From NCBI GenBank assembly GCA_902805475.1, contig CADCSX010000023.1, positions 1,860,001 to 1,924,000 on the forward strand: DNA of 64,000 bases, read 5' to 3'. The translations under genes and the position numbers were made by a program. The first letter of the stretch is position 1, and the number at the start of each line of letters is the position of its first letter. The stretch comes from Entonaema liquescens. Lineage: Eukaryota; Ascomycota; Sordariomycetes; Xylariales; Xylariaceae. Positions 22,599 through 33,389 of this stretch are shown one piece after another. The notes below the pieces were generated by a model, which did not search any database, had not been told where the DNA came from, and saw only the letters and a program-made list of their open reading frames with translations.

Positions 22599-23029
22599 AT
22601 TGGCGGTTGGTTAATAAGAAACCTTGAATGGCGTAGTAGTTAAAGTCTTATTTCGGGTTGTGAGTTATGGAATCATAAATGTCAGTGCTCAACAGGTGGG
22701 TTGTAGTATCGTCAGACCAAGAAACATACCAAGAAATTTATATTGTTACATTGCACTACGTCAGTAATTCATATCGACTAAGCTATATCGGGAAACCGTT
22801 TATCATCGTTAAGTCATATAGACTTATAAACTGGTGAGGAAAACATAGTAAAATAAAAATTATCTGAGTATTTGGTAAGTCTTCTATGTTTGAATCTGAT
22901 TGTCAAATAAGAGCTTAGATTTCTAAGTCAAATGTGGCTGATTCTTAGCGCTGATAGAACCTAGCTTAGCACTAATTTTTAGTGATACAGCATGAAAGAA
23001 CTGCTGGGTTTAAATATGGCAAGCCAGAT
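22599..23029. other. Intergenic, no gene seen
   Basis: About 430 AT-rich bases between two minus-strand genes; presumed promoter of the NmrA-like gene. Nothing else recognised. Confidence 0.5.
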
Positions 23030-24373
23030 TTAAGACAAGCTCTTATGCTCATCCTTATATACAACCCCATCCTTCATCACAAACTTTACTTTTCTCAGAG
23101 AGCTAAAGTCCTCACTCGGGTTACCATCAACAGCAATGATATCAGCTGCGAATCCTTTATCTAACAGTCCGAACCTTCTTCCACAAAGATCTCCACCACA
23201 TGCTTCCCAGCCATGTAGTGTTGCTGCTTGTAAGACATCAAGGATAGGTATACCTGCCTTTACCATCAATTCTAGCTCGAAGACATTCTCGCCATGCGCA
23301 AAAGCGCCCGTGTCGCCATCAGCAGCGAACTTAATTCCCTGGTCGAAAGCTGCTTTGATGTGTTTGAGGATAGCTTTCATCACATGGCCGTCGTCTCCTA
23401 ATGCAACCTGATAGACCGCCAGTGTTGGTACGAAGATAGTATTATTCTCCTTCATTGCTTTGAGAGGCTCGTCGCTAGGCATATAACCGTGTTCGACAGA
23501 TGTTACACCCGCCTTAGCCGCCATTACGACGGCTTCTGGGCTCTGTGCATGGGCGCAGATAGGAGCACCCGAGCGTTTTGCTTCAGAAACCATCGCGTTC
23601 ATCTCTTCTTGGGTAAATTGGAGAACGTTTGGGTTTCTTTGCCCGGTAATAGCGTCATCTGACGGCGGGAAAAGTACATCCAATTCGCCTGGCCAGCTAG
23701 GCTTGGGATATCTCAGTGCTCGCTTCCTGTAGTCTGCATAGAACTTGATAATATCGGCACCTGCCCCCAGTCGTCTACGCACGGCCGCTCTAACGCCATC
23801 GACACCATCTGCGGGGTCCGATATACGAGGGGCAGTCTGGCCGACTCCAGGAAACCCATTTTCCAACCGTGTCTCGTAGCCGCCGCTCGACGCGATACAT
23901 TCCGTCGCGACGAACATGCGAGGACCAGGAATAATGCCGCGGTTGATGGTATCTCTAAACTTCACATCCGCATCCCGTAGGCCTTCGGTGCCTAGATCAC
24001 GGTAGGTAGTATAACCTGCCATCAGAGCAGCTTTGGCGTGGTTCGTAGCCCGTACGACCCGTTCGACGAAGCTCTCATCGCGCATCTGGTTCAATGAAGA
24101 TACTTCGGAATACGCATGTAGAAATATATGCGTATGTGCGTCGACCAGGCCTGGGAGAACCGTCAGACCTCGGAGGTCAATTGTATTCGGATGTGATGCA
24201 TCATTGACTGGTCCTTCTCGCTTATACACTTTGGTGATCAAGCCAGTGCTGGCGTCGATAGAGATAGACAAGTCTGAAACGAAGCGTTTATGCTTCGAGT
24301 CGAAAAGAGAAGACGTGTGTACGGTGATCTCCTTACTCATGTTGTCCAGCGTAAGCTCCTTGAAGAGCGTCAT
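23030..24373 (-). CDS. Amidohydrolase-family metal hydrolase (prolidase/imidazolonepropionase-like)
   Basis: Single exon, 447 residues from 24373; an in-frame Met 11 residues later (24340) begins MSKEITVHTSSLFD, which looks like a more natural start. The amidohydrolase metal site is visible: HTH at residues 80-82 (GLVDAHTH), a probable carboxylated Lys at 210 (ADIIKFYADYRK), His275 (ICAHAQ), His295 (SVEHGYM) and an Asp at 352-354 (FAADGD). The C-terminal beta segment DKGFAADIIAVDGNP is the usual composite-sandwich domain closing the fold. Fungal members are annotated as Xaa-Pro dipeptidase-like or imidazolonepropionase-like; the substrate cannot be told. All metal ligands are present, so it should be active. 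Confidence 0.85.
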   Translation of the reverse strand: MTLFKELTLDNMSKEITVHTSSLFDSKHKRFVSDLSISIDASTGLITKVYKREGPVNDASHPNTIDLRGLTVLPGLVDAHTHIFLHAYSEVSSLNQMRDESFVERVVRATNHAKAALMAGYTTYRDLGTEGLRDADVKFRDTINRGIIPGPRMFVATECIASSGGYETRLENGFPGVGQTAPRISDPADGVDGVRAAVRRRLGAGADIIKFYADYRKRALRYPKPSWPGELDVLFPPSDDAITGQRNPNVLQFTQEEMNAMVSEAKRSGAPICAHAQSPEAVVMAAKAGVTSVEHGYMPSDEPLKAMKENNTIFVPTLAVYQVALGDDGHVMKAILKHIKAAFDQGIKFAADGDTGAFAHGENVFELELMVKAGIPILDVLQAATLHGWEACGGDLCGRRFGLLDKGFAADIIAVDGNPSEDFSSLRKVKFVMKDGVVYKDEHKSLS

Positions 24374-26321
24374 TAGGCACCTGGCATTGAGATCAGACTA
24401 TAAATCAAGAGACAGAAATTCGTGTGACAGGCATCACTTAGAAGAAATGACGTCCTATATATGTAGGTTAGGTACCTTTTTAATCCGCTTCCCCTCGGGC
24501 TCGGAGTATTGCCTAATAGAGAATGGATAAGTTATTTAGATAGTCATTTCAGCTCATGTCGACTTGGTCTCGTCTACGAAGCTCAAAAAAAGATAAAAAC
24601 CTTGATGAATAAATCTTGCCTCGCTTTATTTTTTCATTATTGACAGAGTAATGTTGAGTGTAAACTGTTAAGAAGGCTTGCATTTCTCGAAAGTGGCTTT
24701 TGGTAGTACTATCTAACCAGAACAACTGGTGTGTAAGCGAGTATGTTCAGTTGAGGATTAGCTTCGATCCCAGGTTGGCGCCAATACTATCAGTCTGTGT
24801 TTAAATTCTAGATACGAACGTATTCGTTATATACTTTAGCATTAAGATCTAGGTAGATGGAGTTATGTGGACCAGGAAGGAGTAGAATAATACTGCGAAG
24901 TTTACGTGCCTATGTAGCTATATCACCGTATGTCCCATTATGTACCCCGCCCCCCCCTTTTTTATAACATGCTGAACCTATAGCTTCTAAACTCTGTAAC
25001 TACAAGTAAGTATTTACCTACTTATTCACTTTAGTAATGTTATGTTTTCCGGTTGTAAGTTTAGTCTCTGTTTCTATATAAACTTTCTCGTCTTATAAAC
25101 AAAAGCACCTCTAGTAAATATTATAACAAGGTGGAAAGCTTTACTGAAACTAATCATGCTTTCTTATCAACTAAGTACTCAACATTATCTACGCAGTAAC
25201 TCACAATAAGAACAAAACTTCCCCGGGCTATAAAATCCACTGTTTTCCTTCTTTCTTTTCTTAGGCTTTCTACTTCTGTTGGTAGGTCATTCAACCATCA
25301 ACTTTATTTCATGTTTATTTATTATTATTCTTTCTTGTTGATACTTGTAAATAACACCCTAGTTGTGATTTCGAGTACTAGCAGTGAGAAGCGCACCTTA
25401 AGAACTTTAAGGAAGGTAATATGCTCTAATTTTCTTCTTATTAAGGCTATTTCTATCTCACTAAGTAGTATTTTTTTCTTCTAGGCGGTGGCTCTATTGG
25501 GACATGAGGTTCGGGGCTCTAAAGTCTAGACCCTAGGCCTCTGAGCACGGGTGAGATAGCTGTATTCTTAGAAACGAACGTACCTCACTGTCAGAACTGC
25601 ACAACTAGAGAAAAGCCACTTAGCCTAATTTAGCATGCATATGACATTTCCCAGGCTTAGGGACCACTACCTCCACATAAGGAGGAGAGCAAGGCGCATC
25701 TGGGAGGTGTGCGACTTGAGGCGGCGCATACTCACAACCGCAGCCTGCATACCTATAAAAGTTTTTATAGCACATATTCAGAAGCTCTGACCAAATAAAA
25801 AGCTTTGAGTATTTTTTCGTCTTGGTTGAAAACAGCTATTAGTGCTTAAGGTAATTAATGCAGATGAATACTACGGTGTTGAGTGTGTGATATCCCTATT
25901 GTGAATGAGTCGCAGCTGGTCTCACTTATAGAAAAAGCCCCGAAGGCAATCATGCACAATTCAATTATCTTTCATACCTATCTGAAAGCTCTTGAAAAGA
26001 GTCGGGTCCTTGACAATGCACTGTTAGGTAGCATAGACGGTATGCTAAATATTGCTAGGCCAATGTCTTTATCTGCGCACACAATCTAACTACAGCTATG
26101 GGCCCGGATGCAAGGCTCAATATTAGACAATGCCCGGAATTTTCCTCCCCTTTTCAAGCGAGCAGCCATTATTATACTAGCTTCATGATTTTGTCAATGG
26201 CATCAAGCGAGCAAGTGCCAGACAATCTGAAATGGTATGCGCTATGGAACAACTTAGGGATGATGCACCCTTAACCACCGTGCAGGAGATACCTAGGAAA
26301 CTATAGGTAAACATGATAACG
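24374..26321. other. Long intergenic stretch
   Basis: Nearly 2 kb without a convincing gene. AT-rich text up to 25450; from 25490 to 25760 the composition changes to more G/C and could be a fragment of a mobile element, but no protein match can be read. A 68-residue frame at 25883-26089 has no recognisable motif. Confidence 0.4.
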
Positions 26322-27404
26322 TCACTTCAACTTTTTCTGGGTTTGATCCTGGTTGAGTAACTTAACAACTTCACTCATGCGGAATGTGCGCCAGCAGAGG
26401 GTATCGATAGCCCACTCGCCTATGCATGTCCCAAGCCACACGAGATTCGCCAACCCGCCGGACCAGAACCAATCCGGCCGCCCAAACCAGCGTCTTAAGA
26501 TCACTGGGACCTCCGGGCGTAGAGAGTCGTTGACCAGCTTCTTGGCGAATTTTTCGGTGGGAAAAGTAGATGCGTTTTGACTAAACACCACTCTCCAATC
26601 GAATATCGACTTGGCGCGACTATAGAGGCTGTCTTCAGGTAGGTCACGAAGAGCTTGGGTAGCCGTATTGCTCTTGACAGTGCCAGTCATCGAGACCATC
26701 ACGCGTACTTCAAAGGGCGCAAGTTCCATCCTCAAGGTGCGTGAGTAGGCCACGACGGCAGCCTTGCTCGCGCAGTACACGGAACCAAATACGTAAGGGG
26801 TAACGGATGAAAGGGAGGAAATATTAATAATTAAGCCCTTTGCTGCGATGAGTTGGTCTATAAAGGCTTGTACCATAGCCATTATAGAAAAGACGTTGGT
26901 CTCAAAGGTCGCTCGGACGTCCGGCAATAACACGTCTGTCGCAGGATGCGTGTGCGTACGGCCGCTACGCTCCGGTCAGCAATGCAGATAACGGCAATGA
27001 GGGAATTAAAGCTTACGCATTGTTCACGAGAATATCCAGCTTCCCTCCGGTAAGTTTCGCGACTTCTTCGTGGCATTGCTTGATGCTATCGGCATCAGTA
27101 ACATCAAGTGGCAGGGTGCTCATGCCCAAATCCGCAAGATCAGCCAGCACCTCAGATCTTCGGGCGGTAGCAATGACATGAAGACCTATCCCGATATTAA
27201 TCCAAGGAACTTCACCCATGGGGGAAAATGCGCCATACCGCGTTTATGATATTCCAGGCATAGACCATGTCCAATGCCACCTGGAGTGCAGCTATAAAAG
27301 ACGTATGTTAGCAAGACATGCAACGAGTAAGGCTTCAAGCAAAGCCGCGGAGCAACTCACCCAGTGATGAGAACCGTCTTTTGTCCTGGTTTAGGGCCTG
27401 CCAT
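26322..27404 (-). CDS. AYR1: Short-chain reductase, Ayr1-like (1-acyl-DHAP reductase)
   Basis: Four exons: 27404-27361, 27291-27239, 27185-27017, 26964-26322, giving 302 residues. The joined N-terminus reads VLITGCTPGGIGHGL, the TGxxxGxG cofactor loop. Then come ATARRSEVLADL, LDVTDADS and KLDILVNNAGRTH, the NNAG structural motif formed across the last splice joint. The catalytic set is Ser in NISSLSSVTPY and YxxxK in VYCASKAAVVAYS. The family in yeast reduces 1-acyl-dihydroxyacetone phosphate with NADPH at lipid droplets and ER during phosphatidic acid synthesis; fungal genomes carry several paralogues with unknown substrates, so the exact reaction is inferred. A C-terminal hydrophobic segment (LANLVWLGTCIGEWAIDTL) may anchor it in membrane. 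Very small exons 1 and 2 are supported by exact completion of the motif. Confidence 0.85.
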
Positions 27405-28810
27405 TCTGACGATGTTTGTTATTATTATTATTATTTTTTGGAACGTACAACTTAGTTATTTGTGTATCAAGTTTCTGGTCGTCGTCCTTTTAATAGAAGT
27501 GAGACGGACTTAGGAATTTCAAATAGGAACAAACCCCCACTTCGTCTTACTCTCTCGCATTAGAAAACCCTCGGTTAATCCGAATCCGAGAAACCAAACG
27601 AATATACCTAATCCAATCCCATGAGACGGACAATACATATAGATATCAGCTCGATGTTATTTGCATGATAAATAGACTTTGTGATTGGAATGTGAAGGTT
27701 AGGTACGCAGGTGGTCGCTGGATACCTATAATTCTATATCTGATGCATGCCTAGGTAGGTATGTAGGTACCTACCTACCTACCTACCTAGGCACCAATAT
27801 TATAGGTACCTACTGCAAGTTATCAGAGTTATCAGGTACCCGAGATATTCATCGAATTGATAAGGCACATAATCTCTCCTATTGGTTCCCACCAACATTG
27901 AAATGCAGGATCCCGTTAACGATAGGTACTCACATGATACATCTACCTAATGCTGAGAGTATCCTTAAGATTCCAGTTAGACACAAGAACATGTTCGTAT
28001 CCTAATGGAAACAGTTGGTTTTACAATAGTGTCGGTGCATGGATCTTGGTACAGAAGATGCCTGTCCTTGATACTTACCTAGGTACCTAAAGTATATTGT
28101 TTAACGTCTACCTAGTAAAGATCAGCCTTACCGTTAGTTGAAGTAAACCGACATAATTACAGTATTCACATCCCATACCTATTGCAAGTTTATAAAGTCT
28201 GCGTATATGGTCAAATTACATAGTGTATCAAGCGTACAATGGGGCTTTATGGACAATGCTATAGGGTAGTCAGAAATAGTCATACAGGGCAACGTAGAGT
28301 TAGGTATTTATTCCGCCTTAATCATTGCCGGCATAATAATAAGCTATAGAGTTACGGCCGTAGCCATGACTACAGCAACAGGATGGCTGATAATTACTCC
28401 GGTATTAATTTTCTTTGTGGTGAGTTGTCAAAGCCAACCTATTATTGCCGGAGAATCATTCCCACGACGCATAAGTCTGTTTAGTTCATGTTGTTTACAA
28501 AGGAGACAAGCAGATTGTTAGACAGCATCTTCAATCTCATTATTGACGCAAAGATGGACATCAGGAAGACAAGGCAAACAAGGCGTATAACTACGTCTAA
28601 ACCAAGAATACTAGGCAAGCATGTTTAAACAGAATTATTGTCGTATGGCTGGAGGGTCGAACACACGAAATCATCGCTCGCCTTAAAACGCCCAACATAT
28701 CCGACAACATTTCAAACCAGCACCAAGTCATACTTGTAAGCACGACGAGGCGTACCTAGACTAAATAAAAGACACATACTTAGAACAACATACACTTATA
28801 ATAGAGCACC
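27405..28810. other. Divergent intergenic region rich in TAGGTA repeats
   Basis: Holds an (ATT)n run at about 27419-27435 and a near-perfect 44-base palindrome of TAGG/CCTA units at 27749-27792, with further GGTACCTA motifs to 28095. No gene is supported. Confidence 0.55.
27749..27792. repeat. 44-bp near-perfect palindrome of TAGG/CCTA units
   Basis: Starts GCCTAGGTAGG and ends CCTACCTAGGC; the two 22-base arms are complementary with mismatches only near the centre. Could extrude as a hairpin. The same TAGGTA/TACCTA words recur many times across the window. Confidence 0.8.
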
Positions 28811-29560
28811 ATGAGTAGCTCTAACACTTCAGGTACGACGCCCAACATACCCCTCGATCAGGTATCTATCCTGAACCAGGGGATGCTACAAAGGGTCGCC
28901 AACCCACCTAAACCGGGTGATCCAGCCCTTCGTCAGTTAGCGGCGTTCTATCATGCAATTACTTGCGGGCCCAATCCGAAAGGCCGGTATTTCGATGAGC
29001 TGCTCAGCATGACGACCGATTACGTGAAGGAACCCGAGATCATGGATTGGCTTTTCCCGTGTCCGGAACCGATCGGTGCCACCCCCAATTCGACTGTGCC
29101 GTCCTTGGACGAGCCGGCATTCATATACATGCGCGGGGAAGAAGGCATAGGAGAGAATGTTAAGCTTGCGATTATGCGCATGCTCAAGTTTCATGGCTTC
29201 GATGTTTCGTACGAACCGCCGTTCAGGGGTTCTCCCGATGAGATCGCCAGGGTATACGAGCTGAATGCGCCAGAGCGCCTCAGACGCTGGGGAGACGTGA
29301 ACTCCCCTTACCATATGCAGATAGGTCGCATCATCAGATCTACCCGTATCCTGGGCTTTGAAGATATAGCAAGGGCCATCATGGGAGCATTCATATCAGT
29401 TGCTACGAATTATAACTTCTGGAAAGGCTGGCCTGCAGAGAAGAAAGCTGCCGTCATAAAGATGTGGAAATCGGCAGCGGAATCGCCATTGGAAGTAGCG
29501 TTGGATGGCAAGGTTTATGCTACATGGTTGAAAAGGTATAATCTGCCAGCATATCCGTAG
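28811..29560 (+). CDS. OGFr-like conserved-domain protein
   Basis: Single exon, 249 residues. The segment around 75-130 (EIMDWLFPCPEP, then PSLDEPAF, then LAIMRMLKFHGFDV) resembles the opioid growth factor receptor N-terminal domain, whose hallmark is an aromatic-hydrophobic WLFP motif followed by helices ending in ML.FYG. The region before (FYHAITCGPNPKGRYFDELLSM) is helical and fits the start of that domain. The last 60 residues (NYNFWKGWPAEKKAAVIKMW) are helical and Trp-rich. In animals OGFr binds enkephalin at the nucleus; in fungi and bacteria the domain has no known job, so no function is claimed. Codon use and conservation-like text indicate a real gene. Confidence is good for the gene and moderate for the family. 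Confidence 0.65.
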   Translation: MSSSNTSGTTPNIPLDQVSILNQGMLQRVANPPKPGDPALRQLAAFYHAITCGPNPKGRYFDELLSMTTDYVKEPEIMDWLFPCPEPIGATPNSTVPSLDEPAFIYMRGEEGIGENVKLAIMRMLKFHGFDVSYEPPFRGSPDEIARVYELNAPERLRRWGDVNSPYHMQIGRIIRSTRILGFEDIARAIMGAFISVATNYNFWKGWPAEKKAAVIKMWKSAAESPLEVALDGKVYATWLKRYNLPAYP

Positions 29561-31430
29561 ACTATTCCATAACTAGTTGTTGTCTTAACTTGTTAGGATA
29601 AGGCATTCCAGCAGTGGGAGTTCCTTAAGTTGTTTGGTTCTAATAACTACCTATGTTGATATTTTACGTTAGTTAATAGGGATAAATATGATTTTGTCAT
29701 TATCTCGTATGCTCTTCTTATTATGTGGTGTATAAGTGTATATGTATTGTATAACTAAGTGGTGACATGTGATCTTAGGTACTTTCTTTGTTGTGTACGG
29801 TCTTAAATTGTCATCACTTCGAAAAAGAAAAGGGATAAAAGAATGTTTTTGGTTTAGCAACTGTGATTAGATGATATTATGCATGTAGACACAATATTAT
29901 ATAGGCATAGGGAAAAAGTGTATCTGTCGAGACTTCGTAATGGGAGTATCACGATAAATGAAACTAAATTGATTATTGGTCAGAAAGTGCGACATGTTTC
30001 TCTCTTTTACTCTTCTATTTTTGCACAAAAACGACGTCTTCAATGTAACCCCCCTTGTCACCATATCGGTAATGACGTATGCTTTTTCTCAAAGAGTCCA
30101 ATAGCTGGACAAACAAGGAAAAGGCATCCGCGCCAACCCGCTGTCAACTGTCTACTGTCTACATTTTCCTCTTCTCCCACTCGGCCGAATTTCCTTACTT
30201 AGAATCCAATGCAGCTAATTCTCTAATTCTCTACTAATGGCTTGCTGACTCCTGGCTAACAAGTTGTTCGCTTGGGGATCTACATGCAAGGCTGGTGGAT
30301 TTGGCCGAGCAGAACCGCCACACCCACGGATATATACAATAGAAAGCATTCGGGTCATGTTTATTGACATTAATAGGTAATCTTCGCATATGGGGAAAAG
30401 ACTTTGAATACTGAATGGGATGGATCAAAATAGGCTCAAACGAATTCAACATAAGACGTATGATATATAAATCAACTTAACCCCCGTAACTCAAGCCTCA
30501 TGTTTCCGAAAACGGCACATTCCGTCTTGCTGCCGCGACGTTTGTTTGAATTGAGAGCACGTTGCGTTTCAGAGGTCGAGCTCCCTTGCTCCCTTGTTCC
30601 CTGTACAGTCAGTAGCGGGATAAAAATTACCAACCTCTTTCGTCACCTATCACACTTGCATACCTACCGGGTAGCTATCTGCATATGGCATATGTATTAT
30701 ATATGTATTATATATGTGTTATATGTGTGCACCGGATCATACATTACAGCATGTATGCACACAATACGACGGCCATGGATGAGGGGGAGAATGGGGGGAT
30801 GCATCGCATGCGGCAACGCGGCCTTGTCTAGGATAAGGAAATCTTGTTTCTGCTGGCATCTTGGGATAACGCAACTCGCCGAGCTTGGGTCCGCGTCGCA
30901 TCGTCGCATTGTAGTCCACCTATCCCTGCCTTGATCAGCAACCCTGATCAGCAACTTTGAACTTTTCCTGGATGGTCAGGATGGTCCACACGTCCACGCA
31001 CCAGTAACATACCATGTAGCCCATGGTCGTGTTCATGTCTGGCTTTTTTTTTTCTTTGACGGCTTCCTTATCCTAAGAAACCCCTCGCCCATCTTCTATC
31101 ATATGTAACTGTATCTGCCCACATGCCCATGCCACCATGATGATTTACAAGAATAACCGCAAATATCTCGCCCGCATAAACTAGATCTTTATTACTACTG
31201 TAGCTGCCCTACGACTTACATACATCAAGCAGCAAGTCGCAGCACATCGCAACATATCGCAGTGTATATTTTTGTTTATGTGCTGCTGCTAGGCAGCTCA
31301 ACATTACATTGCTTCCGTTGTACCACCAGCTTATCCGCGACTATCGCACGAAACGGAAAAAAAAAAGGCGCATTCAGTTCGAATGATAATATTGTAAATA
31401 TATACGAAAAGCAACATCCTCGCAGCTAAG
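29561..31430. other. Intergenic, no gene seen
   Basis: About 1.9 kb. Contains short repeats of CATATGTATTATATATGT type at 30690-30730 and a T-rich tract near 31046-31056. Reading frames here lack any family-like text. The part near 31200-31430 is probably the promoter and leader of the small gene that follows. Confidence 0.5.
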
Positions 31431-31767
31431 ATGCGACTATCCGGTATTCTTGTCGCTGCAGCGCTTCCAGTCGCCTTTGCTGCTGCTCAACAAAGAGTAA
31501 TTGCACATTCAACAAGCATGAAAATCGAGGATGCGCCTGGTTCGATGGGTATGTAGCACGATATTTTGATCCCTTTCGCCAAGAAGAATGCGGCTAATCG
31601 ATCTTGGGATTACTACAGCCTCCACGCCTGTTCTTGTCAACTCCACCGATTCGCTCGCGCAGCCTCCAAAACCCCTGACGACCGTAGCTGCGGAGAAGCC
31701 TGCGTTGGAGAAAGCCTCTGTCATGGGCCTAATCGTCTTTTCGGCTGCTGGGCTATATCTATTATGA
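31431..31767 (+). CDS. Small secreted protein with C-terminal hydrophobic tail
   Basis: Two exons, 31431-31548 and 31619-31767, joined in phase 1 to give 88 residues; the intron has GTATGT, a GCTAATC branch-like site and TACTACAG. The N-terminus MRLSGILVAAALPVAFAAA is a clear signal peptide with likely cleavage before QQ. The middle is Ser/Thr/Pro/Ala-rich with one N-glycosylation site (NST). The last 15 residues (VMGLIVFSAAGLYLL) are hydrophobic up to the stop. This is the layout of a GPI-anchored or tail-anchored surface protein. Neither exon alone looks like a gene, so it is easily missed. No family recognised and no function claimed. Confidence 0.65.
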
Positions 31768-32357
31768 ATTAGGGCTCGGTTGTTAGGTCGATTTAAGCAT
31801 TTCACTGGCGTTTAGGGGACACGATCATGAATTCTGGGAACGGTTCTGGTATTGATTGCTTTGAAGACGCTATGATAGCGTTTTGGCATTCACGGTGTTC
31901 GCATTTGGATATACCCCCATGTTTGCATCTTCGATATTAATAATATATTTTCCACATTGAGTTTGGATCTGACTTAATAGAGCGATCATCTGCGATCGCA
32001 CTTCTTGCATACTGGATATGCGATGTCCCGATTTAAAAGCTGCATCTTTCCGCTGCGTAGATTCCAGCGGATCTTTGCCAATTCTACACATTCTGCATGT
32101 GCCATGGGTATCACCACCGTTCGCCGGGTACACGGTTTTAAGAGAAATTAATATGTCATATCTTTGTTGATAGACTTGTAAAACGTGGCAGTATTTCGTC
32201 TTTACCGTGTATCTCCCCCGAGCAATCCAGCATCATAAGATAACGTTCCACGGCGCTCCTATGACTCTTCCGCGGCTCGGCGTTTCGTTAATTTTGTACT
32301 TGTTATATGCTGCTTCGTAGGGATCACATCGTGCATTCTCTCTTCACATGTGAATAC
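31768..32357. other. Intergenic between convergent genes
   Basis: About 590 bases. A minus-strand frame of 87 codons (31870-32133) starts without ATG and has no recognisable domain, so it is not called. Confidence 0.5.
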
Positions 32358-32685
32358 TCAGGCAGCGACGGGTACTTGATTTTCAGCGTTAGGGGCCGGA
32401 GGGTCAGAGTCGGGTTTTGGCAAGTCGTCCTGAGTGGCTCGTCAATATGTAGATTCATTGTGGTATTAAGAGTCATGTAATACGAACCAAATCATAGATA
32501 ACCCGAATCATCAAACTACAACTTGGGCAAACAGCAATATCCGTCTCCTCATCTTGGAGATCCATAAGTGAAATCTCGAATCGATCGCCACACGGGCAAG
32601 GATAATGATAGATCTGTAGCGTCTCGTCGAAGGTCATATCTTCTATCTCGACCTCGTCATAAACTGCGATTTCCTCGTCGGCCAT
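32358..32685 (-). CDS. DPH3: Diphthamide biosynthesis protein 3 (CSL zinc finger)
   Basis: Two exons, 32685-32488 and 32429-32358, joined in phase 0, giving 89 residues. The protein begins with the acidic segment YDEVEIEDMTFDE, then the Zn/Fe-binding cysteines in YPCPCGDRFEI and CPSCSLMIRVIYDL. The second exon supplies DDLPK, the expected continuation of DPH3, and a Pro-rich tail. Without the splice the protein would end early at VRIT. The donor is GTTCGT, a weaker form. DPH3/Kti11 is the electron donor to the Dph1-Dph2 radical enzyme in the first step of diphthamide formation on elongation factor 2, and also serves Elongator-dependent tRNA wobble modification. Cytosolic and nuclear. Diverges from the PXA1-like gene at 33390. 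Confidence 0.95.
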
Positions 32686-33389
32686 TGTAAAAGCGCTTAA
32701 ATATTCTGTGGGTAAATAGCGCTAGATTTTCGCAAGTTGAAAGGGAAAAACGTAACAAATGACTCTTTTGACTAAGCCGCCACTATTCCCAACTTAAAGA
32801 GAAATTTTGTTAAAGTCTTTGAACGAATTAGAACCCCGCGCTCAGATACAAACCGGATAGGCACGGGCTTGAGTTTATGCAACAACCCGAGTTTCACCCC
32901 ACACTCAAACCACTAGACTCCCCAATGGATCGCGCATCAGCCACCTGCAAGATAGCCGCTAGCACCCCTTTAGCTCAGTAACAGCCACTACTTTCAGCTG
33001 GGGAACTTTGAGGAAAAGGCTGGGGTTATCACATGCTTCAAGCTAGGACGTCACCAATTAGACAATGCAACCGACAAACCCGATGGTATTGGCCGCATTG
33101 GCCGCCTACGCCGAGGATGTTTAGGTTGCTTTCTTTCAAAGTACAGGTAGCTTCACAGCACGACAGCCAAGTAATCATCTACCTATGCGCTTTACAACCA
33201 ACTTGCAGCCATGTAATCACGATAACTGAAGTTGTGTAATTTCAACCCACTGATTTATATATTTCTAATTCTATGAGATGAATCTCATTTTCTATTTGAT
33301 TTTGGAGTAAACAAGCTTTAGGACTTAAGCGATATCCGCTTCACCTCGTCTCGAGGAGATAAACCAACTTATCCACCAAATCGACCAAG
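32686..33389. promoter_or_regulatory. Divergent promoter region of DPH3 and PXA1-like gene
   Basis: About 700 bases between two divergent start codons with no gene of its own; it must contain both promoters. No specific operator can be named. Confidence 0.45.

Noticed and set aside
24755..24800. tRNA-like T-arm text (GCTTCGATCCCAGG) followed by TGGCGCCA
   Set aside because: No acceptor, D or anticodon stems can be paired around it, and no retroelement frames are nearby.
25883..26089. 68-codon plus-strand frame
   Set aside because: No recognisable motif, no supporting splice partners, and it lies in AT-rich intergenic sequence.
31870..32133. 87-codon minus-strand frame with two CxxC-like cysteines
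   Set aside because: Lacks an ATG start and only one Cys pair is present; no zinc-finger pattern is completed.
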